A stretch of DNA of 64,000 nt, from assembly GCA_964543525.1 (NCBI GenBank), contig CAZIYW010000008.1:7883-71882 (forward strand), in the 5' to 3' direction. The position numbers were made by a program, and so were the translations under genes. Positions 52,617 to 61,537 of this stretch are shown in pieces. The DNA comes from CBDVBE01 sp964543525. GTDB lineage: Bacteria; Fibrobacterota; Chitinivibrionia; Chitinivibrionales; JANQEN01. The notes beneath the pieces are model-generated. The model was given only the letters and a program-made list of their open reading frames with translations. It had not been told where the DNA came from and made no database searches. Positions within the stretch are counted from its first letter, which is position 1; every line of letters begins with the position of its first letter.

Positions 52617-53924
52617 TTACAAATACCAATACAACAACTCAACAATCTGTGCGATCTGCTCAGGATCAGCGCCGCGGATACCGCCAAAGGGCATGATATT
52701 CGCCTTGGTGCTCACCTCACTGGTCTTCATTGCCGGTGCCTTTAATTTTCTGCCAAGTACCCGCCGGCGTATCAGCTCTTTCAACCGGCGTTTATCAATG
52801 GTCTGTTTTTTTTGTTTCTGCTGTTTATCAGCCACCCGGACATTACCGCCACACTCACTAAGATCTATACCCAGTAAATTGTCCAGTGATTCCCCTTTTG
52901 GCAACAATGTATTGGCCTCGTTCATCGCTTCGACAAACTGCTCCATACCCGCCGGGGTACTCGATTTCAGATAGAGACAGAGTGCTTTGTTTAACGCGAT
53001 GCCTGCAGAGCGCTCTTTCTGTAAAGCGTCGTTCAGCACGTCCAGGGCATTATCTTCATCGCCGTTTAGAATCAGCGTGCAGGCGAGATTGTTCAGAATA
53101 TCAGCCTGTTTCCGCTGTTTCGATAATTGCTCGAACCGGGAAACCGCCTCCGCATACCTGCCTGCGCGGGCATAAAGCATGCCAAGCCTGTTCTGATCCG
53201 CGTGTGACAGGCTGCCCTTACGTTCCAGCTGTAGTATTTCAGTCGTAATTGAAGCATCGAGGTCATGCCGAACCTTCTCCAATTCTTTCGCAACCGACAG
53301 TGGTGAAACCGGATTCTCTACGACAATCTTTTGTGCGTATGAAACGGTTTTATACTCTTTCCATGCTTCAGACAAATCGATTATCGCCACCCGCTGTCCT
53401 TCGGCAACAGCCTGATGAAATTTCTCCGCCGCGGTTTTCCATGCCTCAAGAAATCCCTGTGCAATAAGGGTTGTCTCAACGGGAATCCAGAGTGTGCCGT
53501 TATGTACGACACTCATGGTCGAATCAACACTCAGGGAGTAACGATTTTTCGCAAAGATACCAGTATCGAACATGGTCAGAACATGATCCGGATAGGAGAT
53601 GATTGCCGTATTGATACCAAGCGCGGCCAGCAATGCAGCATAGAGCACTGAGGTGTCGTCACAGTCGCCGCTAAGTTTTTGCAGTGTCTCAGGTGGATAC
53701 TGAACTCTGTCGAGCAGACGGGTGCCGGGTGAGCCCGATGGATCCTTTACATACCTTATACCGAGCGTCTGAAGACTCTGAAAGAGTGCAATCGCATGCT
53801 TCAACCCGGTGTTCATCCGTGAACCGGCCGGAACCGCACGGAGCGCCTCCCGCGAGAATTTATCGATAACCGCCGAGCGGTACGTTATAAAACTGCCGAT
53901 TGATTCCGGTATCATCCAGTCCAT
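52617..53924 (-). CDS. Transglutaminase-like and TPR protein, 5' end possibly lost
   Basis: 435 residues from ATG 53924. A transglutaminase-like core (about 30-150) has LSGDCDDTSVLYAALLAALG (Cys), YPDHVLTMFD (His) and LWIPVETT. Then TPR repeats (about 240-330) and a basic C-terminal part. In-frame codons continue upstream (FIVPVKIYDANT) as protein-like sequence to a TGA at about 53971, without a start codon, so the true N-terminus seems lost or uses an unusual start. Likely a component of a larger complex. It is divergent from the FmdB-like gene. Confidence 0.65.
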   Translation of the reverse strand: MDWMIPESIGSFITYRSAVIDKFSREALRAVPAGSRMNTGLKHAIALFQSLQTLGIRYVKDPSGSPGTRLLDRVQYPPETLQKLSGDCDDTSVLYAALLAALGINTAIISYPDHVLTMFDTGIFAKNRYSLSVDSTMSVVHNGTLWIPVETTLIAQGFLEAWKTAAEKFHQAVAEGQRVAIIDLSEAWKEYKTVSYAQKIVVENPVSPLSVAKELEKVRHDLDASITTEILQLERKGSLSHADQNRLGMLYARAGRYAEAVSRFEQLSKQRKQADILNNLACTLILNGDEDNALDVLNDALQKERSAGIALNKALCLYLKSSTPAGMEQFVEAMNEANTLLPKGESLDNLLGIDLSECGGNVRVADKQQKQKKQTIDKRRLKELIRRRVLGRKLKAPAMKTSEVSTKANIMPFGGIRGADPEQIAQIVELLYWYL

Positions 53925-54029
53925 GGTGTTGGCATCATAAATCTTTACCGGTACGATAAACTTTATTCAGAAATTATTTTTCTTTACTGAGCAAATGAGA
54001 ATAACCTGATTTAGACAATAGGAGAAACA

Positions 54030-54257
54030 ATGCCCATCTACGAATACAAATGCAAAAAATGCGGCACCGTCTTCGAGGAACTTTTTTCAGCAGTTTCCGG
54101 CAAACCACTCCCCTGCCCGAAATGCAGATCTGAGGATACGTCGAAACTTATGTCCGTAGCGGGAGTAGGTACCGGTTTACGAAGCGAGCCGTCGTGCGCG
54201 GCTACCTGTCCAACACCCAACTCATGCTGCGGTGGTAATACATGTCCAATGCATTAG
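54030..54257 (+). CDS. FmdB-family zinc ribbon protein
   Basis: 75 residues: MPIYEYKCKKCGTVFEELFS with a zinc ribbon formed by KCKKCG and CPKCRSED, and a Cys-rich tail (ATCPTPNSCCGGNTCPMH). FmdB/Zn-ribbon proteins are small putative regulators. AGGAG lies upstream of the ATG. Its end overlaps the next gene by 16 bases, which makes coupled translation likely. Confidence 0.88.
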   Translation: MPIYEYKCKKCGTVFEELFSAVSGKPLPCPKCRSEDTSKLMSVAGVGTGLRSEPSCAATCPTPNSCCGGNTCPMH

Positions 54258-54793
54258 AAAATCGCAGGCAGGCATTTGCCGTATGGCTCATACCGGAAAA
54301 AAAACAGGCAACCTATCTGTCCGGAATAATCACCTACTTTGCACAGGAATATGAAAGCCCGGTCTTTAAGCCCCATTGTACTCTGATTTCGGGAAAAACC
54401 GCTGATATCAATGCTGTCAAGGCAATAGTAGCGGAAGTGTCGAGAAGTGTCTCGAAAATAACCATGATTACAGCAGATATCACCTGTACCGATTTTTTTT
54501 TCCGGGCACTGGCAATTAATCTTTCTGTGACGTCAAGGCTTGAGCAGGTATTCACCGGGTTCCGGACAGCGATCCCCGACAACCACTCTGAATCACTCAC
54601 GCCGCACATCAGCCTGCTCTATAAAAATCTCGACGAAAGCGAACGGGCAATGCTCGCCGATACGGAAGTACCGCTGGACAGAATTACCTTCGATGCTTTA
54701 AAATTAGTCCGGCCGACGGATAGGGAGAGAGAGTGGTATGCCGTTGAAAGCTGGCAAACAGTTTCCGAGCACAGGCTCCGTAACGAATTATGA
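54242..54793 (+). CDS. 2H phosphoesterase (cyclic phosphodiesterase/LigT-like)
   Basis: 183 residues. The two catalytic motifs are PHCTLIS (about residue 41) and PHISLLY (about residue 121), the HxT/S signature of 2H phosphoesterases. Members act on 2',3'-cyclic phosphates such as ADP-ribose 1'',2''-cyclic phosphate or RNA ends. It overlaps both neighbours (FmdB-like upstream, radical SAM downstream by four bases), so the three are a tight operon. The substrate is not known. Confidence 0.85.
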   Translation: MSNALENRRQAFAVWLIPEKKQATYLSGIITYFAQEYESPVFKPHCTLISGKTADINAVKAIVAEVSRSVSKITMITADITCTDFFFRALAINLSVTSRLEQVFTGFRTAIPDNHSESLTPHISLLYKNLDESERAMLADTEVPLDRITFDALKLVRPTDREREWYAVESWQTVSEHRLRNEL

Positions 54794-55731
54794 ACACATC
54801 AGAAAAAATTAACCGGATAGAAAAACTGCTGCCCGCCCTCTATGAAAGGCTTCGACGCTGCGATATCTGCCCGCGTGAATGCCATAGAAACCGTATCGCC
54901 GGGGAAAAGGGGTATTGCGGTACCGATGCTTCAGTTACGGTGTATACCTCTTTTTGTCACCGGGGTGAAGAGCTTCCGATAAGCGGGCGAAACGGCAGCG
55001 GCACACTGTTCTTTTCCGGCTGCAGTCTGCGGTGTATCTTCTGCCAGAATCATACTTTCTCCCACACTATCACCGGCAAACGAACCGATAAGAACGACCT
55101 CGCGGATTTGATGCTCAGTCTGCAACGGAAAGGGGCGCACAATATAAACCTGGTGACTCCGACCCATGTGCTCCCGCAGATACTGCAAGGCCTGCAGTGT
55201 GCTTACCACAGAGGACTGTCGATTCCCATTGTGTATAACACCTCCGGGTATGAAAAAAAGGAGATAGTAGCACTCCTTGAAGGTATTGTTGACATATACC
55301 TGGCCGATATCAAGTACCTTTCCGCCGATTTGGCGAAAAACTGCTCCAATGCGGAGGATTACCCGAGACGTTGCCGTGAAGCTGTACAGCAAATGGCACA
55401 ACAGGTTTCCACCGTATATGAAAAGGACCTGCTCAAACAGGGGCTGATAATCCGCCATCTGGTTCTGCCGAACCATATTGACAATTCGAAAGAGGTGCTG
55501 TCATGGGTAAAAAAGAACCTTCCCGGTGCACTTGTCAGTGTCATGTTTCAGTACCGGCCCTACTATAATGCACACCAATTCCCTCTTATTGATCGACCCG
55601 TTAACTATAGAGAATATGAGCAGATTAACGAGTTGGTTGAACAGCTCGATCTCCCGGGCTGGGTACAGGAATTCGATCCGCCCGATGAACTTGCCGGGGT
55701 GTATTTTACTCCTGATAATAAAACAGTGTAA
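54790..55731 (+). CDS. Radical SAM protein, PflX/COG1313-like
   Basis: 313 residues. A Cys-rich N-terminus (RCDICPRECHRNR, GYCG) precedes the cluster motif SGCSLRCIFCQN (C-x3-C-x2-C). Residues YNTSGYEKKEIVALLEG and DIYLADIKY follow the PflA-like barrel. The group is annotated as pyruvate-formate-lyase-activating-like, but no glycyl radical enzyme is near, so its target is unknown. The ATG overlaps the upstream gene by four bases; nagA follows 35 bases later. Confidence 0.85.
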   Translation: MNTSEKINRIEKLLPALYERLRRCDICPRECHRNRIAGEKGYCGTDASVTVYTSFCHRGEELPISGRNGSGTLFFSGCSLRCIFCQNHTFSHTITGKRTDKNDLADLMLSLQRKGAHNINLVTPTHVLPQILQGLQCAYHRGLSIPIVYNTSGYEKKEIVALLEGIVDIYLADIKYLSADLAKNCSNAEDYPRRCREAVQQMAQQVSTVYEKDLLKQGLIIRHLVLPNHIDNSKEVLSWVKKNLPGALVSVMFQYRPYYNAHQFPLIDRPVNYREYEQINELVEQLDLPGWVQEFDPPDELAGVYFTPDNKTV

Positions 55732-55766
55732 CCAGACAAAAATAGTAACCACCGGCAGGAGCGTAC

Positions 55767-56894
55767 ATGGACAACTACATCGTTGCAAACAGTCGAATAA
55801 TACAACGCAATCAGATACTGAAAAACAAATTCATCATTGTTGAAAACGGGAAAATAGTCGCCATCAGTGAAAACTGCGATGCGTGGCCTTCCTTTCCGAT
55901 AATCGACGGGAACAACCACTACTGCGCACCTGCACTTATTGAAATGCACATTCACGGCTGCAGTACCCTGGGTTTTGAAATACCTGAAGGGGGTATACTG
56001 GAAAAAGCGGCGTTTTTTCTGGCGCAGCAGGGAGTAAACACCTTTGTGCCGACCCTGCAGTGTGATGAAGCGACTATCGCCCGGCTTGCAAATGAGCTGG
56101 AGTCGGATCGTGCTTTACAGCAGAAAATTCCCGGCTTATATATCGAAGGCCCTTTTATCAGCACCGTTAAAAAAGGCGGGATTCAGGTAAAACATATTCG
56201 AAAGCCCGATACCGACTATTTACAAAAGCTGGTTGACTTGTCAAAAGGATATATACGGCTGATGACCCTGGCGCCGGAACTCGATAGCAGCAAATCCGTC
56301 TTTCACGCATTATCCGAATACGGCATCATCCCCTGTTTCGGTCATTCCAACGCTGAATTAAAGGATTCACTCGCTTTTAATCCTGATAGTACAGTCAGTA
56401 TGACCCATCTGTTCAACGGTATGTCACCCGTATCGCATCACACCGCGGGCCTGGCAATGCTCCCTTTTATCAACAGAGACATCTTTTTTGAATTAAATGC
56501 CGATTGTATCCATCTCAACCGGGAGAGTATCGCCATGAGTTACAATAATTGCAATCATGAGCGGTTATTACTTATCTCCGACGCAGTGATATCCGCCGGA
56601 CTGAAACGGGGTGAATACACCTACTACGATAAACCGGTGATCTCCGGCGACAGAGGGGTGCGTTACAAGGATAATGATGTGCTTATCGGCTCCAACTGTC
56701 TGGTTCGCGAGGTGGTCAAGCGACTTATCGAAACAACCGGCGCTACCTTGCACGAAGCTATAGCCTTCGCAACATTCAATCCCGCAAAACTACTCGGTAT
56801 TGACGACAGAAAAGGAAGCATTGACATTGGGAAAGAAGCTGATTTGATTTTTTTGGATGACGAACTTGAGGTGGTACGGAATCTTACTGCATAA
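55767..56894 (+). CDS. nagA: N-acetylglucosamine-6-phosphate deacetylase
   Basis: 375 residues of the amidohydrolase fold. IEMHIHGCSTLGFE (metal His pair), YIEGPFIS (metal Glu), CFGHSNAELK, MTHLFNGMSPVSHH and LISDAVISAG (catalytic Asp) are present in order. NagA deacetylates GlcNAc-6-phosphate during amino-sugar salvage and peptidoglycan recycling, yielding GlcN-6-phosphate, the substrate of the GlmM-like mutase at 22.2 kb. AGGAG lies upstream of the ATG. No nagB is in the window. Confidence 0.93.
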   Translation: MDNYIVANSRIIQRNQILKNKFIIVENGKIVAISENCDAWPSFPIIDGNNHYCAPALIEMHIHGCSTLGFEIPEGGILEKAAFFLAQQGVNTFVPTLQCDEATIARLANELESDRALQQKIPGLYIEGPFISTVKKGGIQVKHIRKPDTDYLQKLVDLSKGYIRLMTLAPELDSSKSVFHALSEYGIIPCFGHSNAELKDSLAFNPDSTVSMTHLFNGMSPVSHHTAGLAMLPFINRDIFFELNADCIHLNRESIAMSYNNCNHERLLLISDAVISAGLKRGEYTYYDKPVISGDRGVRYKDNDVLIGSNCLVREVVKRLIETTGATLHEAIAFATFNPAKLLGIDDRKGSIDIGKEADLIFLDDELEVVRNLTA

Positions 56895-57298
56895 TGTGAA
56901 GTCCTACTCCACGTGCAGCAGGTAATGTCCGTACTCGTCCCTCTTCCTCGTTTTCTTTACAAACGAAGAACAGAGTGGGAGAACGGGAGAATTGGAGAGA
57001 GGGATAAAAATAAAAGAGAGAGAATGACGATGAGGACGAACAATGTAACGATACTGCAACAAACCTCCGCTTTTTAAAGCAATTATAATTGAATGAACGT
57101 AGTTACAGAACTTTCATGTATTTCTTTTTAAAATCGAATTATTTTAAACGTATGGTTGAAACCGAGTGGATTGTATATCGTATGAATATTAAAATATTGC
57201 CGTCATTTGAAAGTAACCGGGTGACTGCTTATGACAGTTTATAGACTATAACAATACTCCATTACCCGAATACTCCACTATTCCGGTTTGGAATCATT
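56895..57298. other. 404-base gene-free region with low-complexity words
   Basis: The gap holds purine-rich runs such as GGGAGAACGGGAGAATTGG, AGAGAGAGAATGACGATGAGG and, near its right end (57254-57284), repeated TACTCCA words that read as GGAGTA on the other strand. No open frame, terminator or RNA gene was recognised. Confidence 0.5.
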
Positions 57299-59140
57299 AT
57301 GTTCGAGACATTGCCAATAGAGAGTAACACACTCAGAGAGTCGGGTTTCTTTTCCGATTTCGATATCCAGTTTACAAAATTCATATACCGGCAGGCTACG
57401 GTAAAAACACCGGAGCTCTGCTGGATTACCCTGCTGCTCTCCCGCAGCAGCCGTGAAGGCCATGTCTGCCTTGATCTGAAAACCTTGACAACTACTCCTC
57501 TTCCAGAAACAGTTCCCCCTCTCCCCGAAAGTCTCTCAGACAGGGAAAAGGTTTATGATATGCTGGCACACTCCGGTGTGGCGGGAAAACCGGGTGAGCT
57601 GTATCCGTTTATCATTGAAGGTAACTATTTATACCTTCAGAAATTCTGGCACTATGAAAAAACAATCGCGGACAAACTCATTGCCATGGCCTCCGAATGT
57701 ATACCGGTTCAGGACGACAAATCGTTTCTCACACAGTTGGATAAATATTTCCCACAAGAAAAGAACGAGATTAACCGGCAGCGTATCGCGGCCTGCATCG
57801 CCGCGACCCGCCGACTGTGCATTATCACCGGAGGGCCCGGTACCGGCAAGACAACCACCGTTGTTCATATCCTTGCCCTGCTTATCGAGCAGTCCCAAAA
57901 AGATAACCTGCGAATCGCACTGGCCGCACCGACCGGTAAAGCTGCAGCCCGCATGGAAGAAGCTGTGCAGCAGGCAAAGGAGAAACTTCCTGTAATCAGT
58001 GACAAGCTCCCTTCATCAGCTTCAACAATACACCGGCTACTGGGAGCAATACCACACGCATCCAAATTCAGACACAATCAGGACAATCCCCTGCCCGTGG
58101 ATATTGTGGTTATCGATGAAGCCTCCATGATCGATATTTCACTTATGTATAACTTTCTTACGGCACTGCCTGAAACTGCACAACTCATTATTCTCGGAGA
58201 CCGCGACCAGCTTGCCTCGGTTGAAGCCGGCTCTGTACTGGGAGATATCTGCGCTGAAAAATTTCTCTCCTCTTTCTCATCAGAATTTCTTACACCTTTG
58301 AAATCATTTTTTTCACCGGAATCAATCGAATCTTTAAGGGATGATACCATGCCCGCTCTTGCCGATTCCATTGTACAACTGCAGAAGAGCTTTCGTTTCA
58401 CCGGTCCCATTGCCGAATGCAGTAATGCCGTGAGAACGGGTACACCCAAAGAGGCCTTTTCAATAATCACTAAAGTCAAAGAGACCGCTTTCACCTGGAC
58501 CGAACTCACCAGTCACCGTCAAATAGCCTCTCTTATCAGGGACGATATTATCAACGGCTGGCATGACTACCTCAACGCAGATACCATGGAAGAGATGTTC
58601 AGGGCGTTCAACCGTTTCCGTACACTCTGCGTGTTACGCGCAGGCCCGCACGGCGTTGAATCAGTCAATAAAACCATTGAACTTATTCTCGCGCAGAACA
58701 ACATGCTTTCACCAACCCGCAAATGGTATACAAAACTCCCCGTTATGATTACCCGCAACGATTACCGGATGCAGCTCTACAACGGTGATACCGGCATAAT
58801 ATACCCCGACCCTGATACGGGCGGACAGTTGAAAGCATGGTTCCCTTCACTGAAAGATAACCCGGAACAGCCGTTCCGCGCATTCTCTCCCTCCCGGCTC
58901 CCGGCCCATGAAAAAGCCTTTGCCATAACCGTCCATAAAAGCCAGGGCGCTGAATTTGATTCTATCCTGCTTCTGCTGCCGGACAGTGATACGCCGGTTC
59001 TCACCCGGGAACTTCTTTACACCGGTATTACACGCGCACGAAAACAGGTGCATATATATGGAAAAAAGGATGTTTTTGATGCCGCTGTGGAAAGAGTGAT
59101 AGACAGGAGATCGGGGTTGCGGAAGAAGCTATGGGTATAA
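57299..59140 (+). CDS. recD: Exodeoxyribonuclease V alpha subunit RecD
   Basis: 613 residues. A RecD N-terminal domain (about 1-125) precedes the helicase: IITGGPGTGKTTTVVHIL (motif I), VVIDEASMIDISLM (motif II), LGDRDQLASVEAGSVLGD (motif III) and the C-terminal AFAITVHKSQGAEFDS, TGITRARKQV (motifs V and VI). RecD is the fast 5'-3' motor of the RecBCD helicase-nuclease. No recB or recC is in the window, and the gene stands alone, so it may work with subunits coded elsewhere. Confidence 0.9.
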   Translation: MFETLPIESNTLRESGFFSDFDIQFTKFIYRQATVKTPELCWITLLLSRSSREGHVCLDLKTLTTTPLPETVPPLPESLSDREKVYDMLAHSGVAGKPGELYPFIIEGNYLYLQKFWHYEKTIADKLIAMASECIPVQDDKSFLTQLDKYFPQEKNEINRQRIAACIAATRRLCIITGGPGTGKTTTVVHILALLIEQSQKDNLRIALAAPTGKAAARMEEAVQQAKEKLPVISDKLPSSASTIHRLLGAIPHASKFRHNQDNPLPVDIVVIDEASMIDISLMYNFLTALPETAQLIILGDRDQLASVEAGSVLGDICAEKFLSSFSSEFLTPLKSFFSPESIESLRDDTMPALADSIVQLQKSFRFTGPIAECSNAVRTGTPKEAFSIITKVKETAFTWTELTSHRQIASLIRDDIINGWHDYLNADTMEEMFRAFNRFRTLCVLRAGPHGVESVNKTIELILAQNNMLSPTRKWYTKLPVMITRNDYRMQLYNGDTGIIYPDPDTGGQLKAWFPSLKDNPEQPFRAFSPSRLPAHEKAFAITVHKSQGAEFDSILLLLPDSDTPVLTRELLYTGITRARKQVHIYGKKDVFDAAVERVIDRRSGLRKKLWV

Positions 59141-59283
59141 CAAGAACTAATAATCTCCGTCCTGATATATAAATTAAATGCTGTAATCTCATACTTTATT
59201 ATGCCGATTCCGGAATAAATACATCTCTTTATGGAAAAAGGATATTAAAACAGCTATGGAAAGAAGGGTGGACCGATTTTTTC

Positions 59284-61290
59284 CTATTTCCTCTGCATCT
59301 CCTCCCACGCCACCTCAGACTCAACACAAAACCCCGGAGCAAAAAAGGAGACCGTCTTCTCATCAGCTTCAATACTGGTAAGCACGACATTCGACCAGGC
59401 AAGGCTTTTCGTATGAGTGGTATCGCTGGCGGCGGTAACTGTTCCGGTTATTTCGAATGGCGTTTTCAGTTCAGGTATGTTAAAACGTACAGTTATTTTT
59501 TCACCGTCCTGCATGTTGAGCGTTGTGCAGAGATTCAGGCTGAGCGCACCGTTGTCATTCCGGCAGCCGATAATGAGTCCCTCATCGGTAAAAGAGCCTT
59601 CTTTATCCTTTTGTAATACCGGCACACACATCATCATCGCAGTATCGCACACTTTCAGGCCACGGATTGACCAGGTCTTTACCGGCTGGGACTTTCCTTT
59701 AACCGTTGCAGGCGGCAGACCGATTGCCGTCACATCATCCTTTACCGTTTCGTAGGTACTCTCTGCGATAAAAACCTGCCACCGGCCGGACAGGGATTCA
59801 ATCCGTTTGCCGAGATTGATATTGTCACCGATCACCGTATATTCCATTTTGTCGTTACCGCCGATATTGCCGCCGGCAAAGGGGCCGGTATTGCATCCGA
59901 CACCAAGATGAATGGGAGGCTCACCCTCGGCTTCAAGCTCGCGGGCAAACCGCCAGACCGATGTCTGCATACCGAGGCCGGTTCGTACCGCGTTGCACTC
60001 GGCGTGGGTATCCTCAAACATGACATTCCAGAATGCCATAATCATATCACCCTCAAATTTATGCAGGGTACCCTTGTTACGGGTTACTTCATCGGTGACC
60101 AGCAGGAAATAGCGGTTCAGCCGGTCAATGACCTGCATGGCGGTCATATTCTCGGACATGCGGGTAAAACCGACAATGTCACAGAACAGTACTGTTCCAT
60201 ACTTCTCTTCTCCTCCGAGACGCAGAGGAATAGTTCCTTCGAGAATACCTTCAACAATGTCCGGTGAAAGGTAACGCGACAACTGCGTCCGATACCGGGT
60301 CTCCGTCTGAATATCCTTATAGAGCTGAACGTTCTTCAGTGCAACTGCCGCCTGGGCTGCTATGCCGGTTAACATGGTAAGGTCGTCCGGGGTGAAGGCC
60401 TGCTCCCTTGACGTGGTGTCAACCGTTATCATCCCAAGGATTTCATCCTTATGAATGAAAGGTACATACATTAATGAACGGATGGAGAAATCGGCAATGG
60501 ATTGACCGCCGACAAAACGGGCGTCCTGAAGAGCATTGGAGGAAAGTATCGACTGCTTTTTATCAATAACCCATTGAACGATTGTCCGGCTGACCTCAAA
60601 CTGTTCCTCCTCAGTTAATGCGGTATCACGACGACGGCCGGCAGCGGGTGTCATCTCACCGGTTTCATTGTTGTACAGCATGATAAAAGAGCGTTCCGCC
60701 CGGGGGAAAATATCAAAAATACTTGACATGATTTTCTCGAGCAGCTCTTCAGACTTTGTTATCGTTCCGAGGACATTCGAGATTTTTATCATTGCCTGAA
60801 ACCGTTTTACCGCGGCACGCAGTTTTTCTTCCGATGCCCCCTTGTCAATATCAAGCAGGCCGACTGATGCGTCAATCATGGTATGGCCGGACATCTCGGC
60901 CGACTCTTCCGGCTTCATGATAACCGAAAGTCCTCCCATACTGTCATACGGCGACGGTTTATATTCACCTCGCCGGCGGCCGGTGGGCGGCTGCTTTCCT
61001 TCCGAATGGAACATCATAACCGTCTCGGCGATACTTATACGATCACCATCATACAGCGGCCGGGGAACAAAACTCTCAAGTTTTGTATCGTTGACTAACA
61101 CACCGTTTTTTGAACCGAGATCCTCTATGACAAACCAGGTATCCTTCAGCCTGATACACGCATGGCGACGGCTCACCTCAGTCTTGTGTATGGCTATATC
61201 ATTCTCAGGCGTACGGCCGATAGTGCATCGGCGTTCAAACTGATGCCGCCCGGCTAACTCTGATTCTTCTGTAAACTCAATAAACGCCAT
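59284..61290 (-). CDS. FHA-GAF-class III nucleotidyl cyclase with C-terminal PilZ-like domain
   Basis: 668 residues. FHA domain about 1-95 (CTIGRTPENDIAIHKTEVSR, HACIRL, LGSKNGVLVND), GAF domain about 160-320, cyclase domain about 350-525 (VLFCDIVGFTRMSEN and KFEGDMIMAFW carry the two metal Asp; YTVIGDNINLGKRIES carries the transition-state Asn and Arg), and a final beta-barrel of about 120 residues that resembles PilZ. The cyclase should be active. FHA points to phospho-Thr-dependent recruitment by a Ser/Thr kinase. Whether it makes cAMP or cGMP is not decided. It is the intact counterpart of the remnant at 51.8 kb. Confidence 0.88.
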   Translation of the reverse strand: MAFIEFTEESELAGRHQFERRCTIGRTPENDIAIHKTEVSRRHACIRLKDTWFVIEDLGSKNGVLVNDTKLESFVPRPLYDGDRISIAETVMMFHSEGKQPPTGRRRGEYKPSPYDSMGGLSVIMKPEESAEMSGHTMIDASVGLLDIDKGASEEKLRAAVKRFQAMIKISNVLGTITKSEELLEKIMSSIFDIFPRAERSFIMLYNNETGEMTPAAGRRRDTALTEEEQFEVSRTIVQWVIDKKQSILSSNALQDARFVGGQSIADFSIRSLMYVPFIHKDEILGMITVDTTSREQAFTPDDLTMLTGIAAQAAVALKNVQLYKDIQTETRYRTQLSRYLSPDIVEGILEGTIPLRLGGEEKYGTVLFCDIVGFTRMSENMTAMQVIDRLNRYFLLVTDEVTRNKGTLHKFEGDMIMAFWNVMFEDTHAECNAVRTGLGMQTSVWRFARELEAEGEPPIHLGVGCNTGPFAGGNIGGNDKMEYTVIGDNINLGKRIESLSGRWQVFIAESTYETVKDDVTAIGLPPATVKGKSQPVKTWSIRGLKVCDTAMMMCVPVLQKDKEGSFTDEGLIIGCRNDNGALSLNLCTTLNMQDGEKITVRFNIPELKTPFEITGTVTAASDTTHTKSLAWSNVVLTSIEADEKTVSFFAPGFCVESEVAWEEMQRK

Positions 61291-61413
61291 GGACCACCAC
61301 GTATGTATGGGTTACATCTTTCGGTAACGATAACCGTATCGTTAAACGGTAACGGTGACGGAAACTGATTGGTTTGTGTTAAATATAGACAAATTTATGC
61401 TACGCATTCAGCT

Positions 61414-61494
61414 GCTCCCCCTGAATCCCCCGGAGAGGGATTAATTATAATGTTATTTCATCATAAGTCCTCCTCCGGGGGATTCAGGGGGAGC
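61414..61494. repeat. Large perfect inverted repeat
   Basis: Arms at 61414-61435 and 61473-61494 match perfectly over 22 bp (core word CCCCTGAATCCCCCGG), with partial pairing continuing inward, and a loop of 37 bases. There is no T-run behind it in either direction. The word GGGGGATTCAGGGGGA is typical of dispersed palindromes. It lies in the 247-base gap between two minus-strand genes. Confidence 0.7.
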
Positions 61495-61537
61495 TCTCCG
61501 GTTACGTTTTAACAGAAACAAATTCATCGATTCTAAT

